NCBI RefSeq assembly: GCF_023634845.1
Contig: NZ_JAMLJL010000003.1
Span: 327,822 to 391,821 of the forward strand
From: Flavobacterium amniphilum
GTDB lineage: Bacteria; Bacteroidota; Bacteroidia; Flavobacteriales; Flavobacteriaceae
DNA: 64,000 nucleotides
Direction: 5' to 3'
The position numbers and the translations under genes are program-made. Shown piece by piece: positions 34,583-44,121 of this stretch. The first letter of the stretch is position 1. The number at the start of each line of letters is the position of its first letter. The notes under the pieces are model-generated. The model was not told the DNA's origin. It saw only the letters and a list, made by a program, of their open reading frames with translations, and searched no databases.

Positions 34583-35287
34583 ATGAAGCTAATAAACTGC
34601 ATCATTGTTGATGACGATGAGATAGACAGGCTGATGACAATTTCGAATGTCAAGAAGTTCCCCCAATTAAATCTAATGGGAGCTTTCGACAATGCGGAAG
34701 ACGCTTTGGAACTGATCAATAAAGAAAAAATTGATGTACTGTTCCTTGACATTGACATGCCTGAAAGCAGTGGATTTGAAATCAGAAAAAGTGCTGCACA
34801 GATACCGGTTTGTGTTTTTATAACGGCACATCCTGAACATGCCGTTGAAAGTTTTGATTATGAAACCCTTGATTTTATTATCAAACCACTGAAAAGTGAC
34901 CGTTTCAAAAATACCGTTAAAAGGATTGAAGAGTTTTTGGAAATCAGGCAAAAGGCCGAATTATTTGAATCAAGCATCGGAGGTGACACCATTTACATTA
35001 AAGAAGGTCATGAACAAACCAAAGTCAAGCTTCATGAAATTCTTTATCTGGAAGCTCTCAAAGACTATACTTTAGTTGTCACAAACCATAAGAAACACTG
35101 TGTTCTTTCGAGTATAGGAACCTTATTGAAAGAAAATCACTTTCAGTCATTTGTTAGGATTCACAGAAGTTTTGCGGTACAAAAACAATATGTTAAGAAA
35201 ATTGGCACCCAGGAGATAGAATTGAACAACAACATTTCAATACCTGTCGGAAGAAGCTACAAAGACAATTTAAGTTTGATTACATGA
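34583..35287 (+). CDS. LytTR-family response regulator
   Basis: A 234-aa protein with an N-terminal receiver domain (IIVDDDEIDRL, phosphoacceptor D56 in FLDIDMPESSG, conserved K in FIIKPL at about 98). A C-terminal LytTR DNA-binding domain follows (about 132-232: YIKEGHEQTKVKLHEILYLEA and FVRIHRSFAVQKQYV). LytTR regulators bind direct repeats upstream of surface or secreted-protein genes. It overlaps the histidine kinase start by 4 bp (ATGA) and is divergent from the TANFOR operon, its likely target. Confidence 0.93.
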   Translation: MKLINCIIVDDDEIDRLMTISNVKKFPQLNLMGAFDNAEDALELINKEKIDVLFLDIDMPESSGFEIRKSAAQIPVCVFITAHPEHAVESFDYETLDFIIKPLKSDRFKNTVKRIEEFLEIRQKAELFESSIGGDTIYIKEGHEQTKVKLHEILYLEALKDYTLVVTNHKKHCVLSSIGTLLKENHFQSFVRIHRSFAVQKQYVKKIGTQEIELNNNISIPVGRSYKDNLSLIT

Positions 35288-37332
35288 GAAAAATCACTTT
35301 GGTTTTACTCTTACTTCCAATTTCATTATTCGGGCAATCCCGGAACAAGGCAGCCATTCAATTATTAGAAGAATGCGAAACCATTAAAAAAAATGAAAAC
35401 TACAGAAACCTAATTACAGTAGCTGAGAAAGGAATTTCTTTGTCAAAAAATGATTCTTATTTACTTTCCCGATTCAGTTTTTATAAAGCCTATGGTTATG
35501 AATACGATAATAACCAATATGAAAAGGCTATTCCCTATTTTGAATCTTCTTGGAAATATGCCAAAAAACATCAAAACTTAAAAGAAGAAACTTTGGCCAT
35601 CATGCGGCTGAGCTATTTATACTACTCTACAAAACAATTTCAAAAAAGAGAGGAACTCATCCGCTATATCAAACAAGTCTTGGACACTACTAAAAGCGTT
35701 TACACACAAGGTATCCTTAATGGTAGTTTAGGCGAATACTATCTTGACAAATCTGAAATAGAACCATTCATAGGTTACAAACTGAAAGCTATCGAATACC
35801 GAAAGAAATTCCCAAAAGATGATGCGAGTAATATCGTTAATATTGGTATTTCTTATTCACAGATTGGTCAGGCCTATATCAAAATGAAGCAGTTTGACAA
35901 AGGAATAGAATATTCCGATTATGCCAAACCGTACATGAAAGGGTCTCCCAATTCCCTGGCATTTCTATATAACGATTTTATAAAATGCTACACCGGAAAA
36001 CAGAACCTGGACAGTATTACAAAATACTACAATAATATTTACCGGTTAGTATCCAAAGAAGATTCATTGCACATCAGTGTTAGTTCTGCCAACCGCCATA
36101 TGGCTGAATACTTTATATCCAAAAACAATATTCCTAAAGCGGTTATTTTTGGAAAAAAAGCCCTACAGTTTGCCGAAAAATCGAATGATGAAGAAATTTT
36201 GATGGAAGCACAGGTAACACAAGGCAAACTTCTTTTCAGACAAAAACAATTTGAAAAAGCAATCGTCATACTTCAACAGGCATCAACCCATGCCTTTGAG
36301 TTTGATAAAAATTCCTTCATTATTATCAACCAATTGTTATCGGAGAGTTACTCCCAATTAGGCGACTGGAAAAAGGCTTTTGAATATCAAAACATTTACA
36401 CCAAAGCTAACGAAACCATGCTGAACGAATCGGCGAAGCAAACCATTGCCAATGCGGAAGCCCAATTTCAGAACAGAACCAAACAGGAGAAAATAAACCT
36501 GCTTTCTGCGGAAAACAAAGTTAAAAACCTTCAAATAGAAAACACAAGAAAGACACAGATATACTTGGGAATTGGGTTTGTTCTTCTATTAACTATTGCC
36601 GGATTACTTTATATGCAGAATATAAACAGAAGAAGGACTAACCGGAAGCTTCAGCTTTTAAATTCGGAATTAGATCAAGCCAATAAGACCAAAGCCCGCT
36701 TTTTCAGTATTATCAATCATGATTTGAGAGGTCCTGTGGCCAATTTGATCCACTTTTTATATTTGCAGGAAAACCATCCCGAATTACTGGATGAAGAAAG
36801 CGAAAAAAGGCTTAAACAGAAAACCACTGCCGGTGCCGAAAATTTGTTATCATCCATGGAAGATCTGTTGTTATGGAGCAAAAGCCAGATGGAGCATTTT
36901 GAGCCAGTACCCCAAAATATAACTATAAATTCACTGTTTGTTGATACTGCCAAACATTTTTCAAACATTGAAAAAATATCAATTACGTACAACAACCCTG
37001 AAAAGATTGAATTATATACCGATGAAAACTATCTGAAAACCATTATCAGAAATCTTACCGGAAACGCCATTAAAGCTCTTGAAAAAACAGAAGACCCAAA
37101 AATAGAATGGAAAGCCTACACCGAGAATAACAAAACTGTACTTTCCATCAGTGACAATGGCCCAGGCAGTACAAGCGAACAATTTAAGGCTCTTTACGAT
37201 GAAACTACCATTACCGGTATTTCTTCGGGATTGGGACTGCATCTTATCCGTGATCTGGCCAAAACCATCAATGCAGAAATAAGCGTTAGCACCCATTCTG
37301 AATCAGGAACCATTATTACTATTTCAATATAA
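35284..37332 (+). CDS. Sensor histidine kinase with periplasmic TPR domain
   Basis: A 682-aa protein. A signal peptide (about 1-18) is followed by a periplasmic array of TPR-like helices (about 25-400), one membrane helix (about 423-443, TQIYLGIGFVLLLTIAGLLY) and a cytosolic kinase. The phospho-acceptor is H479 in IINHDLRGPVAN. The ATPase domain has N594 in the N-box (NLTGNAIKAL), SDNGPG (G1) and SGLGLHLI (G2). The TPR region should sense a protein or peptide ligand outside the inner membrane. It pairs with the LytTR regulator upstream through a 4-bp overlap, and a terminator follows. Confidence 0.92.
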   Translation: MRKITLVLLLLPISLFGQSRNKAAIQLLEECETIKKNENYRNLITVAEKGISLSKNDSYLLSRFSFYKAYGYEYDNNQYEKAIPYFESSWKYAKKHQNLKEETLAIMRLSYLYYSTKQFQKREELIRYIKQVLDTTKSVYTQGILNGSLGEYYLDKSEIEPFIGYKLKAIEYRKKFPKDDASNIVNIGISYSQIGQAYIKMKQFDKGIEYSDYAKPYMKGSPNSLAFLYNDFIKCYTGKQNLDSITKYYNNIYRLVSKEDSLHISVSSANRHMAEYFISKNNIPKAVIFGKKALQFAEKSNDEEILMEAQVTQGKLLFRQKQFEKAIVILQQASTHAFEFDKNSFIIINQLLSESYSQLGDWKKAFEYQNIYTKANETMLNESAKQTIANAEAQFQNRTKQEKINLLSAENKVKNLQIENTRKTQIYLGIGFVLLLTIAGLLYMQNINRRRTNRKLQLLNSELDQANKTKARFFSIINHDLRGPVANLIHFLYLQENHPELLDEESEKRLKQKTTAGAENLLSSMEDLLLWSKSQMEHFEPVPQNITINSLFVDTAKHFSNIEKISITYNNPEKIELYTDENYLKTIIRNLTGNAIKALEKTEDPKIEWKAYTENNKTVLSISDNGPGSTSEQFKALYDETTITGISSGLGLHLIRDLAKTINAEISVSTHSESGTIITISI

Positions 37333-37361
37333 AAAAAGGAGACCATTTGGTCTCCTTTCTA
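37332..37361. terminator. Terminator after the two-component system
   Basis: AAAGGAGACC pairs with GGTCTCCTTT around ATTT, with A- and T-runs on either side. It also serves the convergent porin gene. Confidence 0.85.
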
Positions 37362-37379
37362 AGTATAATCACTTAAATA

Positions 37380-38354
37380 TTATAAGCTATATTTCAATCC
37401 AAGTGTTAATCCTAAACCACTGATTCCAACGAATGAACTGATTTCATTCATCGCATCATTTGGTCTTGTTGTATCACCTGTATAAGAAGTTGACGTATCA
37501 GGATTAATTAACGGGCTGTTAGAGCTGCTGTTAATTTGATCCACGTAAGTTACGTGACTTGCAGAATAAGAAGCATCAGGACGGAAAGCAGTTGGTGTAT
37601 GTAATCTATCTACTCCGTTTTCAGTATAGATCTCAGTTTCTTTAGTTTTTCCGCTAACTGTAAAGTTACGGTATTCGATTTCCGCGAAAGCAGACAACTT
37701 CTCTGTTAATTTATAAGAAGTACCAACTGCAGCCATGAAACCGATAGTTGGGTTTGGTTTTACAACGTCTTTTGCATACGCTTTAGTAACACCACCCGGG
37801 TTTGTATAAGTACGGTTAGTTTCGATAGTCAAGTCACCGTAAACAGGTACGATAACACCAACTTTAGTATAAGGCTCCAAACCACTGGTTTCGTTTAAGA
37901 ATAAAACCAATGCAGGAGATAAATCCAAAGCTTTGATTCTACCCACAGCAGTTCCGTCAACGAAAGTTGGTCCTGCAGCCACTAATCTATGTACAGTTTG
38001 TACCATCGTTTTATTGTTTCCTCTGAAATAGTTTACACCCATTTCAACTCCGAAACAGTTTGAAAAACGGTAACCTGCAGTTAAACTACCACGGAAACCT
38101 TCTCCAAAAGATCCATGGTTAGTCTCTCTTGAAACTAAAGTAGTACCATCAGCAGCATAAATATCTGTATTAGGTAATTGCCCTGAAACTATTGGGAATT
38201 CAGTTGCAGCGGTTTGTATAAAGTAAGATCCTCCAACTTTGAAATACATACCTTTTTTGTCATTTTGTGCACCTTGTGCAGAAGCATCCGGTGTTTGAGC
38301 GAAAGCTGATACTGTTACAGTTAAGCATGCAGCCAACATCATTTTTTTAATCAT
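37380..38354 (-). CDS. Outer-membrane beta-barrel protein (OmpW/porin-like)
   Basis: 324 aa with a signal peptide (1-19, ending AFA, then QTPDASAQ). The rest is typical of an 8-10-strand barrel with long loops: GGSYFIQTAATEFP, FRGSLTAGYRFSNCFGVEMGVNYFRG, LEPYTKVGVIVPVYGDLTIE, KLSAFAEIEYRNFTVSGK, and an aromatic C-terminal strand (LGLTLGLKYSL). The last residue is Leu instead of the more usual Phe. A surface-exposed porin or adhesin-like barrel is likely; the ligand is unknown. It is a single gene, convergent with the two-component operon. Confidence 0.8.
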   Translation of the reverse strand: MIKKMMLAACLTVTVSAFAQTPDASAQGAQNDKKGMYFKVGGSYFIQTAATEFPIVSGQLPNTDIYAADGTTLVSRETNHGSFGEGFRGSLTAGYRFSNCFGVEMGVNYFRGNNKTMVQTVHRLVAAGPTFVDGTAVGRIKALDLSPALVLFLNETSGLEPYTKVGVIVPVYGDLTIETNRTYTNPGGVTKAYAKDVVKPNPTIGFMAAVGTSYKLTEKLSAFAEIEYRNFTVSGKTKETEIYTENGVDRLHTPTAFRPDASYSASHVTYVDQINSSSNSPLINPDTSTSYTGDTTRPNDAMNEISSFVGISGLGLTLGLKYSL

Positions 38355-38456
38355 GATAATTTGGGGTTTTTGTTTTTATTTAGGCTGCAAAATTAATAAT
38401 ATCAAGCCATAACCCAAATTTATTATGCGTTCCTATAAAAAATAATAATTAAAAAA

Positions 38457-41400
38457 CTAATTTATTTTAAAGTTTATTTGCATTTTTTCTAAAGCCTGTA
38501 AAAGCTCTGAAGTAATCTTGATTTTTATCTTCCGGCTTGGCATGGAAAGCATGTTTTTGATGACGATTTCTTCCTTCTCTTCGGGGATGTCGATTTCAGT
38601 TTCGGGATCGTCCGGAGAGACCTCATCACTTCCTTCTGCATTATCCGGCATGGATGTGATTTGCAATTCCTTTTTAATCTTTTCCAATTCCAGGACTTCG
38701 AAGGTAATCTGATGGTCGCCGGGGTTCATCATGAATAATTCATGTAATTCTTTGACCAATGCCTCTTTCAAATCATAAATAGAAAACTGGATAATCATTT
38801 TTTTGGCGTAAGTAGGCAATACATCAGCAAGCATCTTAGCTTCCAGAAACTGCATCCTTGGGTCTGACTTCTTGCCTGTTTCACGGTTTACCCAACCTTC
38901 CTTGACATTGATTTTAAAGAAAACGAATTGGTTTTGCACCAAAAAGTGTCGGAACTTCAGGTATTCTTCATCGAAAATACGGAATTCAAAACTCTCATCA
39001 TACCCTTCCACATTGAAGGTAGCCCAGCCCTTACCGTTTTTGGCCGTACGGTGCTGAACATTGGAAACGATACCTCCGAAAGTCAGATTCTTGGTCACAT
39101 ATGGTTCCAGATTTTTGAGGCTGTCCAGTTTGACATTACAGAAGTACTTCATTTCGAAGCGGTAATCATCAAGCGGATGTCCGGAAATGTAAATCCCCAC
39201 TACTTCCCTTTCACGGGCCAGTTTCTCCATGGTGTGCCATTCCTCACAAGGCGGCACGACAGGTTCCGGGATTTGGACATCAGATGCTTCCCCGAATAAA
39301 CTCACCTGTGATGAGTTTTCATTCTCCTGTGATTTTGCACCGTATCGGATAGCCTTTTCCAGGAACGTAACATTATCACCGTCATGATGGAAATACTGTC
39401 CGCGGTGCGTATTCGTAAAGCAATCGAAACCGCCGGCCAGTGCCAAGTTCTCAAATGCTTTTTTATTAGCAGAGCGGAGATCGATACGTTTAGCCAAATC
39501 GAAGATAGATCTGTATTTACCGTCCTTTCTGTTTTCAACGATGGTATTTACGGCACCTTCCCCAACACCTTTAATGGCTCCCATTCCGAAGCGCACGGCA
39601 TAGTCCTCGTTTACCGTAAATTTATAATACGACTCATTCACATCAGGACCTAATACTGCCAGTCCCATGCGTTTACACTCCTCCATGAAGAACGACACCT
39701 GTTTGATATCATTCATGTTATTGGAAAGTACGGCCGCCATGTATTCGGCGGGGTAATGCGCTTTCAGGTAAGCCGTTTGGTAAGCAATCCAGGCATAACA
39801 GGTGGAGTGCGACTTATTGAAGGCGTAACTCGCGAACGCCTCCCAGTCGGTCCAGATCTTGTCCAGCTTTTTAGCATCATGACCGTTAGCCACTGCCTGG
39901 TCGATAAACTTAGACTTCATCTTATCCAGTACTTCCTTTTGCTTCTTACCCATCGCTTTACGGAGTACGTCGGCATCACCTTTAGAGAAATTAGCCAACT
40001 TCTGGGACAAAAGCATTACCTGCTCCTGGTATACCGTAATCCCGTAGGTTTCTGATAAATATTCTTCACAGGCATCCAAATCGTATGTAATTTCCTCTAC
40101 CCCGTTTTTACGGCGGACGAAAGAAGGTATATACTCCAACGGACCGGGACGGTAGAGTGCGTTCATTGCAATCAAGTCACCAAAAACCGTAGGTTTCAGT
40201 TCCTTCATGTATTTTTGCATTCCCGGGGATTCGTACTGGAAGATACCGACCGTTTCCCCGCGTTGGAAGAGCTCGTATGTTTTCTCGTCATCAATAGGAA
40301 AAGTATCCGGATCCAATTGGATACCGAGGCGGTACTTTACCAGTTTAACCGTATCTTTAATTAAAGTCAGGGTCTTCAGACCCAAGAAGTCCATCTTTAG
40401 TAATCCGGCACTTTCTGCAACCGAGTTATCGAATTGGGTTACGTATAGATCAGAGTCCTTTGCAGTGGTTACCGGAACGAAATTAGTAATATCATCCGGT
40501 GTGATGATTACCCCACAAGCGTGTATACCCGTATTACGGAGAGAACCTTCCAGCACCTTTGCCTGTTGGATGGTTTCACCTGAAAGTTCCCCTTCATTGG
40601 CGATGGCGATTAATTCCTTCACTCTGTCGAATTCATCTGAACGGAGTGCCTTCTTCACATCTTCCTCCTTCTCGGAAAGAAAACGGGCGAGGTTCCATTT
40701 AGACGGCATCATTCCCGGGATCAACTTCGCAATCCTATCCGCTTCGAATAGCGGCAAGTCCAATACACGGGCGGTATCACGGATAGCCGACTTGGTCGCC
40801 ATCTTACCATAAGTAATGATCTGTGCTACCTGGTTTGCCCCGTATTTATTGATTACATAATCCATTACGCGGCCACGTCCTTCGTCATCGAAGTCGATAT
40901 CGATATCGGGCATGGATACACGGTCAGGATTCAGGAAACGCTCAAAAAGGAGATCGTACTTGATAGGGTCGATATTCGTAATCCCGAGACAGTATGCTAC
41001 AGCAGAACCCGCAGCCGATCCACGTCCGGGACCTACCGATACATCCATATTGCGGGCTTCGGCGATGAAATCCTGTACGATAAGGAAGTAACCCGGGTAA
41101 CCGGAATTCGAGATCGTGAGCAATTCAAAGTCCAGACGTTCCTGTATATCAGGAGTAATTTCCCCGTACCGTCTTTCGGCGCCCTTGATGGTCAGGTGTC
41201 TTAAATAGGCATTTTCACCCCGAACACCACCGTCTTCGGCATCTTCGGGTACCATAAACTCGTCCGGGATACCGAATTTAGGAAGCAATACATCACGGTA
41301 GAGTGAATAAGCTTCCGTTTTATCGATAATATCCTGTATATTGATTATTGCTTCGGGTAAATCAGCGAAGAGCTTTTTCATTTCGGCTTCCGATTTGAAA

Positions 41401-42971
41401 TAATACTCCTGATTGGGCAGTCCGTAGCGGTACCCACGGCCACGGCCGATTGGAGTTGCCTGCTTTTCACCATCCTTCACACACAATAAAATATCGTGTG
41501 CATTCGCATCATCCTTAGCTACATAGTACGTATTATTTGTTGCAATCAATTTAACATCATGCTTTCTGGCGAAACTTATTAAGGTTTGGTTTACCCTGTT
41601 TTCGTCTTCCTGATTGTGGCGCATCAGTTCGATATAGAAATCGGCACCGAACTGTTCCTTCCACCACACCAAAGCTTCTTCCGCCTGGTTTTCACCAATG
41701 TTCAGGATCTTGGAAGGGATTTCCCCATAGAGGTTACCTGACAGGACAATAATATCTTCTTTGTACTTCTCGATCACCGAGCGGTCAATCCTTGGTACGT
41801 AGTAAAATCCGTCGGTATAGGCTATGGAAGACATCTTGGCTAAATTGTGGTAGCCCTTTTTATTTTTGGCCAGAAAAACAACCTGATACCCGTTGTCTTT
41901 TTGGGATTTATCTTTGTGATTGATACAGATATTGAATTCACAACCCACGATAGGCTTCACTTCTACCTCTGTAGGTTCTTCCCCATTGGCAACAGCCTCA
42001 TCATTTTTAGCCTTGGCTGCTTTATTATGGTTTAAAACAGCACTTACAAAGTGGAATGCCCCCATCATGTTTCCGGTATCGGTCATGGCTACGGCCGTCA
42101 TTTTATTTTTAACCGTTGCCGCCACTAAGTTCGGGATGGAAATGGTGGACTGTAATACTGAAAACTGTGTATGATTGTGCAGGTGGGCAAAGCGGCTGTG
42201 TTCCAGATCGCGGATACTTTCTTCCGAAACCGGCACCTGCGTATCTTCCTGTGCAACTTTCTTTAAGCGCTTTCTGATCTCATCGGAAGCAGCCTTAAGG
42301 TTGATGTGTTTTAATCCGATGAGCTGTATTTCCTGCGGGTTATTTTCACGGAAGTTTACATAGTAATCATCAGCAACATCCAGTTCTTCTTTTGTGAATA
42401 TTTCGCGTTTGATTAATTCCATGAAGCATCGGGTAGTTGCCTCAACGTCGGCAGTAGCGTTGTGAGCTTCTGCGAAAGGTGCGTTGAAAAGGAATTGGTG
42501 CAACTCGGTCAGTGTGGGCAATTTGAACTTACCCCCGCGTCCTCCGGGTAACTTTAACAATTCGGCAGTAGTTTCGGTACAGGTGTCCAATACCGGCATT
42601 TGGGCCATAGTGGAAGCCACCCCCATACGGTGGAATTCACACCCCATGATATTGACATCGAAACCTACATTCTGTCCGACGATATATTTAGCTTTTGATA
42701 ATGCGATGTTGAACTTCTCCAGGACTTCAGATAATGATACTCCGTCTTCCATGGCCAATTCGGTGGAAATACCGTGAATACGCTCGGCATCATAGGGAAT
42801 ATTGAACCCTTCCGGTTTTACCAGATAATCCTGATGTTCAATAAGGTTACCCATTTCGTCGTGCAATTGCCAGGCAATCTGGATGCAACGAGGCCAGTTA
42901 TCGGTATCGGTAATGGGAGCCGACCAACTGCGGGGTAAACCGGTGGTTTCCGTATCAAAAATTAAATACAT
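38457..42971 (-). CDS. dnaE: DNA polymerase III alpha subunit with fused N-terminal proofreading exonuclease
   Basis: A 1504-aa protein. An N-terminal DnaQ-like DEDD exonuclease (about 1-180) opens with YLIFDTETTGLPRSW (D6, E8) and continues VGQNVGFDVNIM and HNATADVEAT. Then come a PHP domain (HLHNHTQFSVLQST, about 262-275), the polymerase palm with the catalytic triad in PDIDIDFDDEGR (about 692-703), fingers, a helix-hairpin-helix, an OB-fold domain (LTFGGIVSNVQHR) and a C-terminal domain. The fused exonuclease is a known trait of this lineage and adds about 340 residues to the E. coli DnaE length. It is the replicative polymerase core. It is a single gene; tandem 7-bp repeats begin 12 bp beyond its -7 element. 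Confidence 0.95.
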   Translation of the reverse strand: MYLIFDTETTGLPRSWSAPITDTDNWPRCIQIAWQLHDEMGNLIEHQDYLVKPEGFNIPYDAERIHGISTELAMEDGVSLSEVLEKFNIALSKAKYIVGQNVGFDVNIMGCEFHRMGVASTMAQMPVLDTCTETTAELLKLPGGRGGKFKLPTLTELHQFLFNAPFAEAHNATADVEATTRCFMELIKREIFTKEELDVADDYYVNFRENNPQEIQLIGLKHINLKAASDEIRKRLKKVAQEDTQVPVSEESIRDLEHSRFAHLHNHTQFSVLQSTISIPNLVAATVKNKMTAVAMTDTGNMMGAFHFVSAVLNHNKAAKAKNDEAVANGEEPTEVEVKPIVGCEFNICINHKDKSQKDNGYQVVFLAKNKKGYHNLAKMSSIAYTDGFYYVPRIDRSVIEKYKEDIIVLSGNLYGEIPSKILNIGENQAEEALVWWKEQFGADFYIELMRHNQEDENRVNQTLISFARKHDVKLIATNNTYYVAKDDANAHDILLCVKDGEKQATPIGRGRGYRYGLPNQEYYFKSEAEMKKLFADLPEAIINIQDIIDKTEAYSLYRDVLLPKFGIPDEFMVPEDAEDGGVRGENAYLRHLTIKGAERRYGEITPDIQERLDFELLTISNSGYPGYFLIVQDFIAEARNMDVSVGPGRGSAAGSAVAYCLGITNIDPIKYDLLFERFLNPDRVSMPDIDIDFDDEGRGRVMDYVINKYGANQVAQIITYGKMATKSAIRDTARVLDLPLFEADRIAKLIPGMMPSKWNLARFLSEKEEDVKKALRSDEFDRVKELIAIANEGELSGETIQQAKVLEGSLRNTGIHACGVIITPDDITNFVPVTTAKDSDLYVTQFDNSVAESAGLLKMDFLGLKTLTLIKDTVKLVKYRLGIQLDPDTFPIDDEKTYELFQRGETVGIFQYESPGMQKYMKELKPTVFGDLIAMNALYRPGPLEYIPSFVRRKNGVEEITYDLDACEEYLSETYGITVYQEQVMLLSQKLANFSKGDADVLRKAMGKKQKEVLDKMKSKFIDQAVANGHDAKKLDKIWTDWEAFASYAFNKSHSTCYAWIAYQTAYLKAHYPAEYMAAVLSNNMNDIKQVSFFMEECKRMGLAVLGPDVNESYYKFTVNEDYAVRFGMGAIKGVGEGAVNTIVENRKDGKYRSIFDLAKRIDLRSANKKAFENLALAGGFDCFTNTHRGQYFHHDGDNVTFLEKAIRYGAKSQENENSSQVSLFGEASDVQIPEPVVPPCEEWHTMEKLAREREVVGIYISGHPLDDYRFEMKYFCNVKLDSLKNLEPYVTKNLTFGGIVSNVQHRTAKNGKGWATFNVEGYDESFEFRIFDEEYLKFRHFLVQNQFVFFKINVKEGWVNRETGKKSDPRMQFLEAKMLADVLPTYAKKMIIQFSIYDLKEALVKELHELFMMNPGDHQITFEVLELEKIKKELQITSMPDNAEGSDEVSPDDPETEIDIPEEKEEIVIKNMLSMPSRKIKIKITSELLQALEKMQINFKIN

Positions 42972-43024
42972 CTATCTGAGCTTTAGGCTTTAGGCTGTAT
43001 ACCGTAAGCATTTTGGACAAAAAA

Positions 43025-43032
43025 CAAAAGTA
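43025..43032 (-). promoter_or_regulatory. -7 element of dnaE
   Basis: TACTTTTG (TAnnTTTG) lies 53 bp upstream of the dnaE start on the minus strand. No TTTG is seen at -33; that position falls within the 7-bp repeat array, where GARTTAT copies replace it. Confidence 0.4.
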
Positions 43033-43043
43033 CGGTTTTTTTT

Positions 43044-43230
43044 GAGTTATGAATTATGAGTTATGAATTATGAGTTATGAATTATGAATTATGAATTATG
43101 AGTTATGAGTTATGAGTTATGAGTTATGAGTTATGAATTATGAGTTATGAATTATGAGTTATGAATTATGAGTTATGAATTATGAGTTATGAATTATGAG
43201 TTATGAATTATGAGTTATGAATTATGAATT
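43044..43230. repeat. 7-bp tandem repeat (GARTTAT, 26 copies)
   Basis: A perfect head-to-tail array of the 7-mers GAGTTAT and GAATTAT, 26 full copies plus a partial one. Only the third base varies. It stands just upstream of the dnaE promoter. A length change by slippage is expected. Confidence 0.95.
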
Positions 43231-43395
43231 GGAGGATCGAAGACTTTCTTGTTTTGTCATCTCGACGGAGGAGACACGAGCGTCAGCGAACTGGCGAAGC
43301 AAATTACATAGTCCAAAATCCAAGAAGTCTAAAAATCTAATTGTTTAACAGTCTCATACTACTTGGCTTCGGCTCCGCTCAGCCACCGTCGGCTA
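43231..43395. other. Intergenic spacer with a dispersed repeat
   Basis: No gene is seen. A G+C-richer dispersed sequence CGAGCGTCAGCGAACTGGCG (43277-43296) resembles copies at 47411-47438 and 48274-48301. Confidence 0.5.
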
Positions 43396-43521
43396 TTTGA
43401 TATTACTTTGATACTACTTTGATACTACTTTGATACTACTTTGATACTACTTTGATACTACTTTGATACTACTTTGATACTACTTTGATACTACTTTGAT
43501 ACTACTTTGATACTACTTTGA
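43396..43521. repeat. 11-bp tandem repeat (TTTGATACTAC, 11 copies)
   Basis: Eleven units of TTTGATACTAC (the first with T for C at position 9) followed by TTTGA. The array is one DNA helical turn in period. It is followed by CGCTATATATA tandem copies and then the A+T-rich leader of the lipoprotein gene. Confidence 0.95.
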
Positions 43522-43703
43522 CACGCTATATATACGCTATATATCGCACTAACACCTATGCATTTAACCGGCAAACCGGAATCAAGTAACTTTATTGTGT
43601 GGATGGAAAAAGATTTTTGGATTAAGTCTTTCAACCACTGTCAGGGTTGAAAAATGGTAAAAAAGCATAAATATGGGCATGTATGTACGTAATTTTTTGT
43701 TAA

Positions 43704-43732
43704 TTTTATATAAGTCAAGAACTTATATAAAA
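43704..43732. promoter_or_regulatory. 12-bp perfect inverted repeat upstream of the lipoprotein gene
   Basis: TTTTATATAAGT and its exact reverse complement flank a 5-base spacer (CAAGA). It ends 40 bp before the ATG at 43773. It could be an operator for a dimeric regulator. A terminator is less likely because no T-run follows it and no gene precedes it. Confidence 0.5.
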
Positions 43733-43772
43733 ATGAGTTTTGTTAGTTTAATCAATTTCAACTCGTTAACCA

Positions 43773-44120
43773 ATGAAAGAAAGATACACCAAATACATTA
43801 AAACCTTTGTTGTTTTACTGGTTTTATCGACAAGCCTCAGTTCTTGTTATTCGGTACGGATCATTAGCAGGGACGGCATCCCTGAACCCGATTACAGTAA
43901 TGATTCCCAGGATTTTTACAAGAACAAAAAGGTAACAGTAATCGACACCGTAATTAAGCTGGGGGTCACCAATGATTCATTCAGTCTGATTGAGAAATGC
44001 GGTTCCAGCGGTTTTTATGCTGTTGAGTACAGGACCACCCTTGGACATGTTTTACTGAGCGGTATCACCTTCGGCAGAGTCCGGAAAGTAAAGGTTAAAT
44101 ATGTTTGTTTAAAAGAATGA
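43773..44120 (+). CDS. Lipoprotein resembling the Bor/Iss type
   Basis: A 115-aa protein with a signal peptide and lipobox LSSC (C at about residue 25). The C-terminal half, with SLIEKCGSSGFYAVEYRTTLGHVLLSGITFG and a final Cys in VKYVC, resembles the arrangement of the phage lambda Bor family (a Cys-Gly, then a GxITxG hinge, then a late Cys). This is a pattern match, not a firm family call. Start and end are clear and it precedes the FAD oxidase gene by 1 bp, so the two are co-transcribed. Confidence 0.6.
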   Translation: MKERYTKYIKTFVVLLVLSTSLSSCYSVRIISRDGIPEPDYSNDSQDFYKNKKVTVIDTVIKLGVTNDSFSLIEKCGSSGFYAVEYRTTLGHVLLSGITFGRVRKVKVKYVCLKE

Positions 44121-44121
44121 T

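Noticed and set aside
40207..40812. 201-codon plus-strand frame inside dnaE
   Set aside because: Antisense to the conserved polymerase palm, whose coding is certain.
38457..42971. DnaE with fused exonuclease as a novel fusion
   Set aside because: This fusion is the normal form in this lineage as far as I know, so it is not new.
43044..43521. CRISPR-like arrays of short repeats
   Set aside because: The units are 7 and 11 bp head to tail without spacers, and no cas genes are near. These are simple tandem repeats.
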